Positions 1 through 10,847 of a stretch of DNA of 64,000 bases are shown here, in pieces (the first letter of the stretch is position 1; each line of letters begins with the position of its first letter). A program made the translations under genes and the position numbers. The notes beneath the pieces were generated by a model. That model saw only the letters and a program-made list of their open reading frames with translations. It was not told where the DNA came from and did not search any database. Source of the DNA: Isoetes taiwanensis (lineage: Eukaryota > Streptophyta > Lycopodiopsida > Isoetales > Isoetaceae); the NCBI GenBank assembly GCA_021234155.1, contig JAJEKV010000026.1, positions 2,048,001 to 2,112,000 on the forward strand. Direction: 5' to 3'.

Positions 1-221
1 ACCTCAGTCACATGCAATTTTTTGAAGCCTTATAAATGCCTATAATTCTCATGCATTCTAGAAGGAGCTCGCATGAAAACGACAAAAACCTCCCGGCTTC
101 TCAGTCATCTCAGCAGATTTTCTACAATGGTGGATAGTGGGTTAGCCGCGCACATGCGAACTACCCATGAAGAAAAATAAAGGGAACGTCCAATTATACA
201 ACTTAGACCCCATGAAATACA

Positions 222-360
222 ATGCTAATAGATGTTTGTTTGTGTACCTGCCGAAAGCTTATCACCGGGATTAAAAAACCTCGCCCTTTCGGGTTTTCGA
301 GGAAAAACCCTAGTGATAAGCCTTCGGCAAGGGGCTTGGACAAACGTAAGGCTGAGAATT
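222..360. repeat. Hairpin repeat, copy A
   Basis: GCCGAAAGCTTATCAC at about 253-268 pairs with GTGATAAGCCTTCGGC at about 312-327 with one mismatch. Between them lies a core of the form GGGATTAAAAAACC, then CCTCG and CGAGG arms around CCC-TTTC-GGG. The same core, with diverged arms that still pair, lies at about 39,850-39,925 inside the copia RT region. Two dispersed copies that keep a foldable structure point to a mobile family, SINE- or MITE-like. Confidence 0.5.
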
Positions 361-448
361 CGCTCCCAAAAAACCCACGAATGGAGAAGTCGAAGCCGCC
401 GCCGCTACCTGCACAACACCAACACAAGAACAAATATGACAAAACAAA

Positions 449-542
449 CCTCCCAAAGTGGAGGGGCTGATCACGCTTGCCACGCGACAACAAAATAAAA
501 ACCTCTTCAGATAGAGGGGCCGGTCACGCGTGCCAGGCGACA
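449..542. repeat. Tandem hairpin repeat (two copies)
   Basis: Two adjacent copies of a 42-43 base unit, about 449-491 and 501-542. Each starts with a short stem-loop followed by a GGGGC-GTCACGC-GCCA-GCGACAA-like tract. The stem is CCTCC/GGAGG in the first copy and CCTCT/AGAGG in the second, a paired change that keeps pairing. Function unknown. Confidence 0.45.
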
Positions 543-773
543 AATACATTAAACAATTAAGGGCGGAGGGTGGGTTTCAAAGAAAAGAGAATAGGGTACT
601 GCTGAGAGAGAAGAGGAAGCGCCGATGAGACGTTGATGAAGAACCCCGCCTAATATAGCGATCCCCAGAGAAGGCATACATGCATGCAAGACATGCATGC
701 TCGCTCCTTCTAGAATGTCGATCCGAGGGCTCGGATCGATGGCATTTTTTTAGATGTATTAATTTAGTCTTTT

Positions 774-803
774 GAGGTGAGGTGAGGTGAGGTGAGGTGA
801 GGA
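774..803. repeat. (GAGGT)n microsatellite
   Basis: About six tandem copies of GAGGT read directly from the sequence. Just upstream, at about 721-740, a perfect palindrome has CGATCCGAG and CTCGGATCG arms around GG. Confidence 0.85.
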
Positions 804-894
804 TGGCAGGATATGACCTTAAAAGATTTGACTGATGCAAAGCCACAATTAGCTATAGGGATTTTAGAATCTGGACAATACTTTCAATACTTAC

Positions 895-1880
895 CAGCAG
901 CTCTATATCGGTAAGGATAAGTCCATAAAGGATCAACCTGGGTGACCATACTTAGATCGGCCATGACAAGATCACGCTCGCAATACTCTGACTTTTCTCA
1001 TATGCTGATGCATTATTGCAAGCCTTCTCAACCAATTTTCTCATTTTTTCATATGCATTTCTTTTTTTACTTTGCAAAAAATACACGTGCTAGACCTTGA
1101 TGATCTCTTGTATGTCGTATTTTTAGGGCATTTGTATAACACAATCAGCAGCAAGATCATACTTCTCACAATCCACGTAAATGTTTCTTAGATTACTGAG
1201 AACCTGTAGAATAAAGCAGAAACATGTAAATAGAAGAAACTTACAACCAATGCAACTAGCAAATGACACCAGTGTAAATTTATCTAGGAACTACGCGGAT
1301 GCTCAAAAAATTATCTGGCCTTTGCAAAGTTGATCAGAAGGGCATTTTAATGCCTCTTCAAGCAATCCAATAACCTTTGCAGAAGACTCACGGTCAAGGC
1401 TAGTAGCAGCCAAGGCATAGGCCTTGAAAAAGAATGTCTCCAAAGATCTCTGAATAGCAAGCGATTCCTTTGCTTTTTTTAAAGCTTCTTGTCGATGGCC
1501 AGTATCATAAAGTATCCCACCTTCATATATTAATTCATGCTCACTGCTTGCATGTTCACGTGCTAGATGCAGACTACGTATGGCAGCCTTTGAACAGGCC
1601 AGCCAAAGAAAGCTGGTCTCTCATGTCAACCACTTGGTGCATACAATTACAACTAAAAACTTATCATCCATATATATACGGAAAAGAACTTCGCAAAGTT
1701 TAAGGATAAGCAACTCGCCTCAAAAGGAGAAGTGACTGTCGGAAGTAGAGAAGTCCTTTTCCCATATCTGACTCTAGCATTTGTGAACCACATCCAAAGA
1801 TCCAATATCATCAACAGATGACCAACGATCATGAAGCTGCATCCAACAATCTGCCTTTGTCCACATTATGATATTTTCCG
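895..1880 (-). pseudogene. ETO1-like BTB/TPR protein pseudogene fragment
   Basis: Three exon-like blocks on the minus strand translate to the TPR part of the plant ETHYLENE OVERPRODUCER1/EOL family, the CUL3 substrate adaptors that turn over ACC synthase. Block A (about 1880-1715) has DCWMQLHDRWSSVDDIGSL and then, after a frameshift near 1780, LLLLR. Block B (about 1620-1315) has LHLAREHASSEHE, then YDTGHRQEALKKA and LLEEALKCPSD. Block C (about 1203-895) has NIYVDCEKYDLAADC. The donor expected after block B reads CCAG|AT instead of GT, and block C has a stop and frameshifts around 1100-1000, so this is a decayed copy. The BTB domain and the C-terminal TPRs are absent. Recognition is from memory of the family. 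Confidence 0.78.
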
Positions 1881-3644
1881 GCTTTACATTATGATATAGT
1901 TGGGTCTTAGTAAGTGCATACAATCTAGACCAAATTTCTTTTGCTCTATCACTAAAGTCATATATGGCAATCTGATCATGAGTTTTATACTTTTAGAAGT
2001 AAAGCCATATTACTATATCTGCACAAAAAGTAGACTATACTGGTGATTCACTTCTGGAACTTTCCCTTCTGGCATGTAAAATACAGAAAGATATTCAAAT
2101 ATGATGGAAGATGTCTTCCATAACTTTTGGACTTAGTGCATTGTAAGCTACGGAGCTATGTTTGCTCACCACTTATAGAAGATGAGAAATATAATCTGTG
2201 GCTTTTATTATTCTATTGTATTCTCCTCCTATGAGATATTAAATTTGACCTCGTGCATATCCATGTTTGAGCATTGTCCAGCTTTATGTTGTTGGTAAAT
2301 CTTCAATCGGCAGCACTAGAAGCAAACACAAGCACAAGCACAAGTTGATTTCCCCGACTTGCCAATCCTATACTTATATCTTTCTTTAAAATCATATGCT
2401 CTATTCACATATCTATGGATAACAATGGGCATAATGTAGAGTTCTAAAAGATGAATTAAATGGTATGACCTTCTAGTGCAGGAAAGAAACCATACACATA
2501 GTAGAGAGCTATCACAAATTTTGTAAAAAGCATCCAGGCTTCCAAGCTCATGAAGCATGTCTTTGAATTGCCCACCAAATCTTCAAACTGACTAGTATTA
2601 TCTGCCAAGATCAATATTGTAGTTTCCGCATTCAAAAAATGAATATATATGGCTATGGATAACTAAGACAGATTGTAAAAACAAGCGAGAGCCTATAGGT
2701 TCGGGTTTTGAGAGAAAGAATACAAAACATGAAAGTTTCTTATACCATAATGATGTGCTCATGAGATGTACAATCTATGAAAACAAGTCCATGAAAATGA
2801 ACTTCATAGTTCAGATTCTCTACTTAGAGGAACTGGTGCTGGCCATAATCACAGGGATTGTTGAAGATAAGCTAGCTAGGACAAGCTCAGGTCTGTCTTA
2901 TGAGACTAATTACAAGGTAAGTGGCTCAGAAGCAAATCTCAGTGCCAGTTTGGTTCATTCTCCTTGAATCAAAACCATTCCACCAACTTTTTTATATTCC
3001 TATATGTCGTTATATTATGGTATTTTGAAGGTATTCTGTAGATGGTGCTCCGCCAGCAAGGAATTGAATTTTATCTAAGCTAATCATCTCCAAAATCCTA
3101 AAAATTACATAAAAGCATCTACCAAATCATAAAGATGACATGAAAAGCATGAAAGACATTGTATTAGTACCGTGCTTGGCTTTTCCATTCGAAACTGTTA
3201 CCCCTTCGATCCATCTCTTTGCCTGAGCTCCGCCAGTAACCTCTTGCCCCACACTAAGCGGGCTTATCATCATCTGAATCATCATAAGCGGGGCACGTTT
3301 TTTCCTGCGCATAATCTGCTTTGTTACAAAATACTCCCCATCTATTTTTTAGCTATTCTTCACGCCCCTGTTCTTCCTCTTACAAGAGAATTAACTTTTT
3401 TCGGCCATATCCGCAGGGGCTTGAAGATGTCCATGGGGCTTGATCCTTGCACAACATCAAAATTCATGCCAGTTGTGCGGTTCCAATAGCAGCGACGGGC
3501 AACAAGGCAGTTCGGAGCAGTTTTTGGTATAAGCTAGGCATATGTCAGCATATTCTTAGAATATGCCAAAAACCCATAAGAACAAGGGTATGCCCCCTTA
3601 GGGGCAACCCAGAAAAAACTATAGCTCCTTAAAAAAAACTATTA
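1881..3644. other. No gene recognised
   Basis: AT-rich DNA next to the ETO1-like relic. Short ORFs such as 2316-2558 (minus) and 3172-3489 (plus) match no family I recognise and have no coding pattern. It may include intron or flank of the pseudogene. Confidence 0.5.
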
Positions 3645-4190
3645 CCGCCTCCTTAATAAACCACACCTCCACATAACCACATATAGATTTTTCTGAACAA
3701 CGACATGTGGTCTCTTTTTTACTGTTGTTTTTAAGTGTGGACCCAGAATTGGGGTTGTTATGTTAGCATTTGGGACTTCCAAAGGTTCCAGTTGCCCTGG
3801 AGTACGTAATTGCTCGGCCTCAGTTTGCTGACAAAGATGACACTGCTTCATGTATCTTGCAATATACTTCTTCATGCTGTGCCAAAAGTAACTAGATCTT
3901 ATCTTGAAATAAGTCTTCATGAACCCTATATTTCGGCTATTGGACTATTATGTATATCATGGAGAATAAGCTTTCTAATGTTTGAAGTATCTGGTACACA
4001 TAATTTATTCTTGTAATAGAGGAGATTACCTTCCTTTTTGTAATGCCTAAAGGTATCATATTTTTTATCAGTTCTGGTCTTCTTGTACAAGCTCTCCACA
4101 CTTCCTTGAATTTGGGATCATTTGGAAGAGTGTGCTCAATGGTCTTGCTGAACTCATTGGTGAGGGTCGAGATGACGTGAGGCAACTGCT
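3645..4190 (-). pseudogene. Ty3/gypsy integrase N-terminal fragment
   Basis: The minus-strand frame 3642-3920 carries the H2C2 zinc-binding part of a Ty3/gypsy integrase: a KTYFKIRSSYFWHSM stretch, then CHLCQQTEAEQ, then the PGQLEPLEVP linker that usually follows the zinc finger. The adjoining frame 3937-4185 has DPKFKEVWRACTRRPEL, the stretch that normally precedes the integrase. A frameshift separates the two. No RT, RNase H or LTR is attached, so this is a short relic. Confidence 0.75.
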
Positions 4191-4499
4191 AATTTGGATC
4201 TCTCTGATCAAATCAAACCTGATGGATGAGGCATATGCTCTAAGCATTGCTATTCTCCAAGGATTGAGGATCTATTCGAGGCCCTTTCATAAAGAGCTTA
4301 TGGTCTATAGTTTAGTTGTAGATACTATTAGATTTTCAAGAACAATTGTTTTTCTCAAAATAAGTCCCAAAAACATATTCTTCAGTACTATTTCCTTCAA
4401 TCCCACCTTCAAAAATTTAATAAGGGACAAAATTTTAGTGGTCACTTCAAAGAAACAAATCGAGCTATCAAACCTGATCCGGATCATCTTCTTATCCTA

Positions 4500-6374
4500 A
4501 TCCTCCTTCTCCCCTCCCGATCCATTTCTTTCTGGTAGAATTGTTTCAATTTGCAAGAAACCTAGGTTTTTTACTTTGGTTTAAACATCTCCATCAATGC
4601 TTTTCAACAATTCCATCGCCCGTAGTCCTTCTCCTGTCCCTCACCCCTTTCTCTTTTTTTTTTTGTCACCCACTTTCTTCGATTTTTGTGCATAAGGAAT
4701 TGCTCAATGGATGCGGCTACTTCCTTTTTTCCAGAGCTATCATTCCCTGTATACCTTTCCCAATCCCCTGCCTAGATTCTGCCCTTTCTCTGATTTGATC
4801 CCTCCAACCCCTTCTTTTTCATATAACTCTCTCCAAACTCTTCTCCAAAATTCTATTTTCTCACACTCCTTTCTCTTGCCCAATCTCTCGCCCACTCAAC
4901 CCCCAGCAGATGGTTTTCTGAAGTGAAGCAGGGCCCTCAAGATTCAAATTTGTCACTCGAAAACTAGATGAGCAAGTTGATCGGGAGTATGTCACGAAAT
5001 TACAAGAAAAACAAGACAAGAATTGGGAGTGGATGAAGGATCCGAGCACTTATTTCAACCTCCTCAAAACTCAGCAGAGGGCTTCGGTCATTCTCATAGA
5101 CCTTAACCAAGCATTCTTGCAGCAGGACAAAAATGAAGAAGATTTTAAATCTGACAGATCTGATAACAAGCGATATATGCCCTAAACACTCCTGACAAGA
5201 TTCATCAAATTGATCTTCCTCTCACTGCCAAAATGGGTATCAAATCTGGCCACTCCTCTCAAGACTGTTGCAACCTCAAAAATGGAGCTTATAGAACCAC
5301 TATGCATGTTCTCAAAGAAGGAGCAAACAAATGTTGCTGGAATCTGCTCAGATGCCGGCTGGAATAAGGTTATTTTTGAAATGGTTGATCTTTGGACTAC
5401 TGCCTGCCCACCCGAGGCTGAAGAATGGAAAAAAGATTTTAAATATTATACCAAATGTGCAATTCCAGACTCAATAGTCACAATGGAAGGCACTAAGTGC
5501 AAGCTACAAATCCGGGAAGTACAATTTCACAATTCTCAAGACTGTAAGAACATCGACAAAAATGGTTTCCTTATTCCAGGAGATGCTGCTCTTCGCAACT
5601 GCTCCAACTGTATCATAATTGTTGCCGATAACCTCAACAACATCCAGCACCACGATAAAGCAAAAAAGGTGGTTGTGGAAGTGCCTATCCTTGGGAAGAC
5701 GAACAAAGTCAAGAATAAACCTTCCTACTTTGAAATTTTAAGCAAATCTACTAATTCTAATCTTGCTTGTTCTAGTTCTTCAACTGTTAGAGGAGGGCCC
5801 TCCACTAGACATACTTCCCTTGACCGTTCTGCGATCAAATGTAATTCTGCCATTCATACATTTTCAGACAGAGGTCTCATTCTCCATTTTCCTATTACCT
5901 GTCCAATTCCTAGTGAAGTTAAATTTTGGATAACCAAGATCCATAATTTCCCCATCTCCTTGATTCTTAAATTGGATCCTGAAACTTTCCAGATAGGTTA
6001 TAGAGACCGATCCTATGCTAACTACCTCATCAAGAGGAAAATCAACTCTGTCGGCAAGCATGGAGTTTCACCGATGAGATGGTTCCATGACTTCACTCCT
6101 GGAGATCACTCAAACATCTCTATCACTATTTGGCTTACTTGCCCAAACCTCCCTCACTACTGCTGGACGAGAAACCACCTCCAGGCTATAGGTAACAATC
6201 TTGGCCAAGTCTTAGACATTATCATCCTCATATAAACTTTCCCTCTATGTGCATCTCCAAGCCCATTAATTCTTCCTGGAAAAATTCTTTGGAAGTCAAA
6301 TTCTCTGATCTTAAGACCTTCAACCTTGATCTCTGCTACAGCAAAACCCCCCTTCAAGCAACTGAAGTTATGAA
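4500..6374 (+). mobile_element. LINE (L1-type), 5' part, interrupted
   Basis: A pyrimidine-rich leader (about 4500-4900) is followed by an ORF1 related to that of the full LINE at 45,192-51,533. Shared features are the HFP-C-S-VKFWITK-like block and the YSK-P end. The element stops at the copia LTR that starts at 6375. No LINE ORF2 continues on the far side of the copia (after 40.76 kb), so the 3' half was lost or lies elsewhere. The left boundary is approximate. Confidence 0.6.
5210..6374 (+). pseudogene. LINE ORF1 (DUF4283-like), truncated
   Basis: The open frame 5210-6235 gives about 340 residues. Its C-terminal third has LILHFPITCP, VKFWITKIHNFP and LKLDPETFQI, which parallel the intact LINE ORF1 at 45,359-47,122 and look like the DUF4283 domain of plant LINE ORF1 proteins (nucleic-acid-binding chaperones of the LINE RNP). 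A stop and frameshift near 6235 is followed by the rest of the domain (LDLCYSKTPL) up to the copia insertion. Coding similarity also extends upstream of 5210 (about 4950-5180) in another frame, so the true start is earlier and broken. Confidence 0.6.
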
Positions 6375-7008
6375 TGTTAGAAAATATAGGGTTCATCACA
6401 TATTTAAGTTGAAGACAGGTTGCAAAACAATATGGTCTTCATGATCATCAGAGTTAAAATGAAGAACACAATTGCAGAACAATATTATTAGGGTTGCATC
6501 TAAGTTCAAAGGTTGCAAGGTTTCATAAGGTGAGATAACATTTAAATTATATGTTTAAATTGGTTTTCAATGGTCGGGGGTCGCGGGATTAAAACAATGC
6601 ATGTGGGATATTGTTTGAGAAAACTAGAAGGTCGCGAGATTAAAACAATGCATGTGGGATATTGTTTAAGAAAAACAGAAAATAGAAAGGCCAGAAAATC
6701 CGGCTTGCCGAGCTCATTGATCTGAGCCTACACCGACAGATTGTTGGTATAAATAGCCAAGCAGATAGGATGGATTTTGAGCTGAAGTGATCCCGGATCG
6801 AATCGGGCGGATATGAAGACCTTCATGTAGTTGTATAGATCGAAAATGAAAATGAAATATTGAAGTTCATTTTCAATGGTTTAACTTTACCGTTGTCTTT
6901 TCATTTGATAAACATTGCTTGTGGTTGTTTATCATTGCTTGGGTTATTCTAGCTTACTGAATTATTTGAGATTGAAACTGTTCTTGCTAAAGACTGAGTA
7001 TTTCAACA
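6375..7008 (+). repeat. Copia 5' LTR
   Basis: Begins TGTTAG, ends CAACA, 634 bp, directly before the primer-binding site. No second copy is visible in the window, so the boundary rests on the TG...CA termini and on the position of the primer site. Confidence 0.7.
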
Positions 7009-7010
7009 TT

Positions 7011-7022
7011 TGGTATCAGAGC
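7011..7022 (+). promoter_or_regulatory. Primer-binding site, initiator tRNA(Met)
   Basis: TGGTATCAGAGC, the standard plant Ty1/copia minus-strand primer site complementary to the 3' end of initiator tRNA(Met), starts three bases after the LTR end. Confidence 0.88.
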
Positions 7023-7044
7023 AGATTACATTTGACATTAAATT

Positions 7045-8319
7045 ATGTCAAGTCATTTTGGAGCAAGTCTCTTGAGTACAGTAGAGGTGTACAAAGGTGG
7101 ACCTGGGTTTCAGGTGTGGAAGGATGCTATTAAACATATTTTGGAAGTAGAAGAGCTATGGGATCTAGTTGATCCATTAGGAGCAGGAAGTGCTCAATCT
7201 GGTGCAGACAATGTAACACCAACAAGGTCAGTAAATGGTGGATCTTCAAATACTCAAAGCTATGCTGTAGCTGCAGGATCTGGAGGTACAAGCTCTGGAG
7301 CAACTTCTGGAACAGTGAGCAGTGGTGGAGGAAGATCATTTTATGCAAGGTCAAAGGAAGCTCAAGGCATTATTACCTGTAAAGTTAGTGCTACAATAAG
7401 GTTAAAACTCAGAAATAAAAGTGCTAGCGAAATGTGGATGTTCTTGCTTAAACACTATGAAGAGAAAAGCTCTTCTCAGATTGATCTCTTAGAGAATGAG
7501 TTAAGAAAGCTAAAGTTGAGAGAAGAAAATGATGTTTCAGAGTTCTTTAATAACTTTGATAATATTGTAGCAGACCTAAGTGGTGCAGGAGTCAACCTAA
7601 CTGAAAGATATCAAGTTTTGGCCATTGCTAGGTCTGTTAGTGAAAATGAGCAGCTTGCTATGTTCATTAGAAACATGGCAAAAACCGGGGAGGAGGCAGA
7701 AAATATTATAAGGACTGAGGCAGAACAAAAGAAAATGCTAAAAGATGATGATGATGAGTCTGCAGAAATCCTTTTTGCTGGGAAACAGAATAAAGATACA
7801 TGTTTTTATTGTCATGAGCTTAGACATTACAAGAATGCATGCCCTAAATTAAACAAGGAGTTTCATTGCTTTAATTGTGGAGGAGAAGGGCACTCAGCTG
7901 CAAAATGCCCAACTCCCAAAGATTATGGAAAAGGAAGAGGGGGTTCAAATAGAAGGGGAGCTAGAAATCCAAATTCAGGTCGAGGAGTAAAAAGGTCTGC
8001 TGGAACATTTGTGGCAACCGAGATAGAAAAGAAGGAGAAGGATGAAATTGAAGATGAAGAAGAGGTAAAATGTGCTTTGTCTATCTCTTGTAGAAAAGAA
8101 GCCAATTCTAAATCTGATGTACTTGTAGTTGATAGTGGAGCTGAGAGATCAGTAGTTCAAAACTCTGATCTACTCAAGAATCTAGAAGGATCTTATGCCA
8201 AGAATATTCAAGTGGGAAATGGAGAACTCCAAAGCATTGAAGCAAGGGGACTGTTGCAGCTAATAGATCTTCAAGGAAAAATAGTAGATATTTTGTACTA
8301 TATGTTCCAACACTTATAA
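7045..8319 (+). CDS. Copia gag and protease
   Basis: ATG at 7045; the start is supported by its place just after the primer site. The frame encodes a UBN2-type gag (EMWMFLLKHYEEKSSSQIDLL region), two CCHC zinc knuckles (CFYCHELRHYKNACP near residue 253 and CFNCGGEGHSAAKCP near residue 275) and an aspartic protease site VVDSGAERSVV near residue 362. A low-complexity Gly/Ser stretch sits at about residues 70-100. The frame is lost near 8300-8319 inside the protease; a neighbouring frame continues with LIKNLISVSQLVDLG, so there is one frameshift there. Confidence 0.88.
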   Translation: MSSHFGASLLSTVEVYKGGPGFQVWKDAIKHILEVEELWDLVDPLGAGSAQSGADNVTPTRSVNGGSSNTQSYAVAAGSGGTSSGATSGTVSSGGGRSFYARSKEAQGIITCKVSATIRLKLRNKSASEMWMFLLKHYEEKSSSQIDLLENELRKLKLREENDVSEFFNNFDNIVADLSGAGVNLTERYQVLAIARSVSENEQLAMFIRNMAKTGEEAENIIRTEAEQKKMLKDDDDESAEILFAGKQNKDTCFYCHELRHYKNACPKLNKEFHCFNCGGEGHSAAKCPTPKDYGKGRGGSNRRGARNPNSGRGVKRSAGTFVATEIEKKEKDEIEDEEEVKCALSISCRKEANSKSDVLVVDSGAERSVVQNSDLLKNLEGSYAKNIQVGNGELQSIEARGLLQLIDLQGKIVDILYYMFQHL

Positions 8320-9406
8320 AGAATCTCATTTCTGTTAGTCAGCTTGTTGATTTGGGATGCATGGTCACTTTTGACACCAAAGCATGTACTATTTTCTTTG
8401 GAAATGAATTGAAATTTTATGCCAAACGTGTTGGAAATTTATTTCAAATGAATAGCATACAAATGACAATGAGAAACGATGCATGTTTCAGAAATAAGGA
8501 CTTGGCATAATAGATTGGCTCATACTCACTGCAATAACATCAAGTATTTGTGCAAAAAGGGATGGCTGGACTGTAAGCAAACAGGGAATCAAAAGTTCTT
8601 TTGTGAAGGGTGTTTGCTTGGAAAAATTAATAGACTACCCTTTCCAAAATCAAGTAAAAGATCAAATGGAATACTTGATCTTGTACACACTGACATTTGT
8701 GGACCTCTAAATGTGAGAGGAAGATCAAACCAGAGATATTTTATCTCCTTTATAGATGATTATAGCAGAAAATGCAAAACATACTGCCTTGAGAAGAAAT
8801 CACAAGCATTTATTGCATTCAAACAGTATGTGAAAGAAGTTGAAAGTGAAACTGGAAAGAAAATTAAATGTGTGAGATTAGATAGGGGAGGGGAGTTTCT
8901 CTCCACAAAATTTAAGCTTTTTTGTGTAGCAAATGGGATTAAAAGACAAATGACATGCAGGTACAGCCCTCAACAAAATAGAGTTGCAGAACGAAAAAAT
9001 AGGACTATTCTAGATGCCATAAGATCCATGATCAAACATTCTGGGTTACCAAACTATCTTTGGGAGGAAGCATTAAAAACTGCCATCTTTATACAAAATA
9101 AGTTGCCATCAGCAAGTCTCAAAGGAAATGTGCCAGAATTAATGTGGTCAGGCTCACAAGGAAAAATAGACTTCAGCATGCTCAGAACTTATGGTTGTCT
9201 AGCAGTAGCTCATGTTCCCACTGAACTGAGAAGGAAACTGGATGATAAAGGTCAGTTGGAATTTCTAGTGGGATATGATGAAGAATCAAAAGGTTATAGG
9301 TTATTTATTCCAAAGGATAAGTCCATAGTAATAAGCAGGGATGTAATCTTTTATGAGGAAATTTTGTACAAGGATAGACATGACATCAAGTCAGAAGAAA
9401 TTAATA
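8320..9406 (+). pseudogene. Copia integrase
   Basis: After the protease frameshift the frame from 8479 carries the integrase. The HHCC zinc module is seen as HNRLAHTHCNNIKYL followed by CEGCLLGK. The DDE core is seen as HTDICGPL, then VRLDRGGEF, then PQQNRVAERKNRTI. The C-terminal copia motif DKGQLEFLVGYDEESKGYR follows. The raw frame runs to 9450, but everything after 9406 belongs to the inserted element; the copia frame resumes at 38,696. Confidence 0.88.
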
Positions 9407-9434
9407 CTAATTATGGTGCCCGGCGTTGCCGGGC
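9407..9434 (-). terminator. Helitron-type 3' terminal hairpin
   Basis: On the minus strand a 7-bp perfect stem with a 3-base loop lies about 11 bases from the end ATTAG, next to a flanking T. This matches the hairpin-plus-CTAG terminal signal of plant Helitrons except for C to T in the first base of CTAG, a change typical of cytosine deamination. Confidence 0.6.
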
Positions 9435-10283
9435 TTTACTAACAATTTGAAGAGGCAAGGGTAATATAGAGCAACTCTTTAAGATTCATTGGCCATGAAG
9501 GTCTCCAATGTTGTGCTATAGACGTATGATGCTACATTTTGTACTTTAACTAAACTGAAGCAACATTAGTTATAGCTGAAGTTGTGTATGCCCTTCTTCG
9601 TTTCGGTGAGAGGTAGTGACATTTAGGACTTGATTGTGTAGGTCTTGATGGTTGTGGAGAAATTGAGAACGTCAAAAGTAGATATGTTATCTCACAATTT
9701 TGAACATGTCCCATTGTGAAATTTGGGTGGTCTAATATGCGGTTATAGTGGTTTGCAAAAGTATGGCCTATATATCTACAATGGCAACTATGTCTACAAT
9801 GGTAATTATTATTGAATTGGGAGCAGGATTAAGGAACAACGAAGAGAAAAACCATATGTTACCTTAATGAGATATCCTAGCAGGCAAAACATGGAGAATT
9901 GACAATTTCGAAGGCCACAGACCCACCTAAAGAGACTCAAACTTAAAATGTTTATAATGTTTGCGAATGAGCTATCAAAAGGTTTTCTTAAAGCAAGATA
10001 TCTCCTTCATTTTTCCAAAAGAAATGTTTGGTCCATTTTTCGCTCTTGGAACTTCAAATAGACAAACTTGTGATTAATTGTGGATCTATAATGTTCTCAA
10101 GATCTATATGTGATGGTTATTACTTCATAGGGCTTAGCCCCATGCCAAAATTTGACAAATGTAACCTCTTTGTTTGTGGCATATATAAACACAGGAATGT
10201 GGGGTTAAAAAAAGGAATTTTACAACCAAAAGTGCAATGTTACAAAGAGAACCATATAATTCATGTTCATGCCTAAACAACAG

Positions 10284-10289
10284 CATTTA

Positions 10290-10320
<31 letters not shown>

Positions 10321-10847
10321 GGTTGAACTGTGTCATCAATATATTAAAAGAATGGTAATATTACAAAGCAAGTGAGGAGGAAGGAGAACTGCCCCAAAGA
10401 GACAGCGATACCTCGACACTCCACAACAAACTCACAGAAAAACTGCAACTCTACTGCTGTACAAACCGACCATCACCATCTACAACACCCAAGAAGTCCC
10501 GCCAAATGGCAAACTTCCGCTCTACTACTTCCGGGAACACCAGAAAGCTTTGAAATAGCTTGTACCTGAGTCGAGGAATCAGAGAGGCTGCAGGCTGCTG
10601 AATCCCCTGAAAAATCCACAATCAACCAAGCCACACCAACCAAGCCACACCAACCAAGCCACGCACAGATGCAAGGCTTGCTGCCGCAAGAGCGGCCAAG
10701 CACCAGGATACACATGAAGCAGCAACTGCTGGCTAGTCAATCTCACCTGAAACAGAGCCCTAACCCAATCCCAGGCAGCCTGCAAGTGAGGGCATAAAAC
10801 CAGACAATGCTCCACAGTCTCACGATGAAGGAACATCATTTAGTATT
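10284..10847 (-). mobile_element. 5'-truncated LINE, 3' end
   Basis: CATTTAGTATT occurs at 10,284-10,294 and again at 10,837-10,847 as a target-site duplication. Inside is a run of about 27 T (the poly-A tail of a minus-strand insert). The coding part on the minus strand (10,839-10,579) reads ETVEHCLVLCPHLQAAWDW, the zf-RVT zinc-binding tail found after many plant LINE RT domains. The rest to the poly-A is 3' UTR. It belongs to a different family from the LINE at 45-51 kb. Confidence 0.85.

Larger units (their letters stand above)
53..719. mobile_element. Possible small inverted-repeat element
   Basis: A 15-base sequence CATTCTAGAAGGAGC at 53-67 recurs as its exact reverse complement at 705-719, and the match extends inward by CATGC with two mismatches. 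The 667-bp interval holds two hairpin repeats (222-360 and 449-542) and no believable gene. This is the shape of a MITE-like or foldback element. No target-site duplication could be fixed, because the right end runs into another palindrome at 719-742. The short ORFs in the interval overlap each other in several frames and look like chance. An LTR fragment is an alternative. Confidence 0.35.

Noticed and set aside
203-549. Four overlapping ORFs of 79-96 codons on both strands
   Set aside because: They overlap in different frames across hairpin repeats and have no recognisable domain.
1895-1960. LYHNVKPENIIMW string resembling a protein kinase catalytic loop
   Set aside because: It merges directly into the ETO1-like block and no other kinase motif is present.
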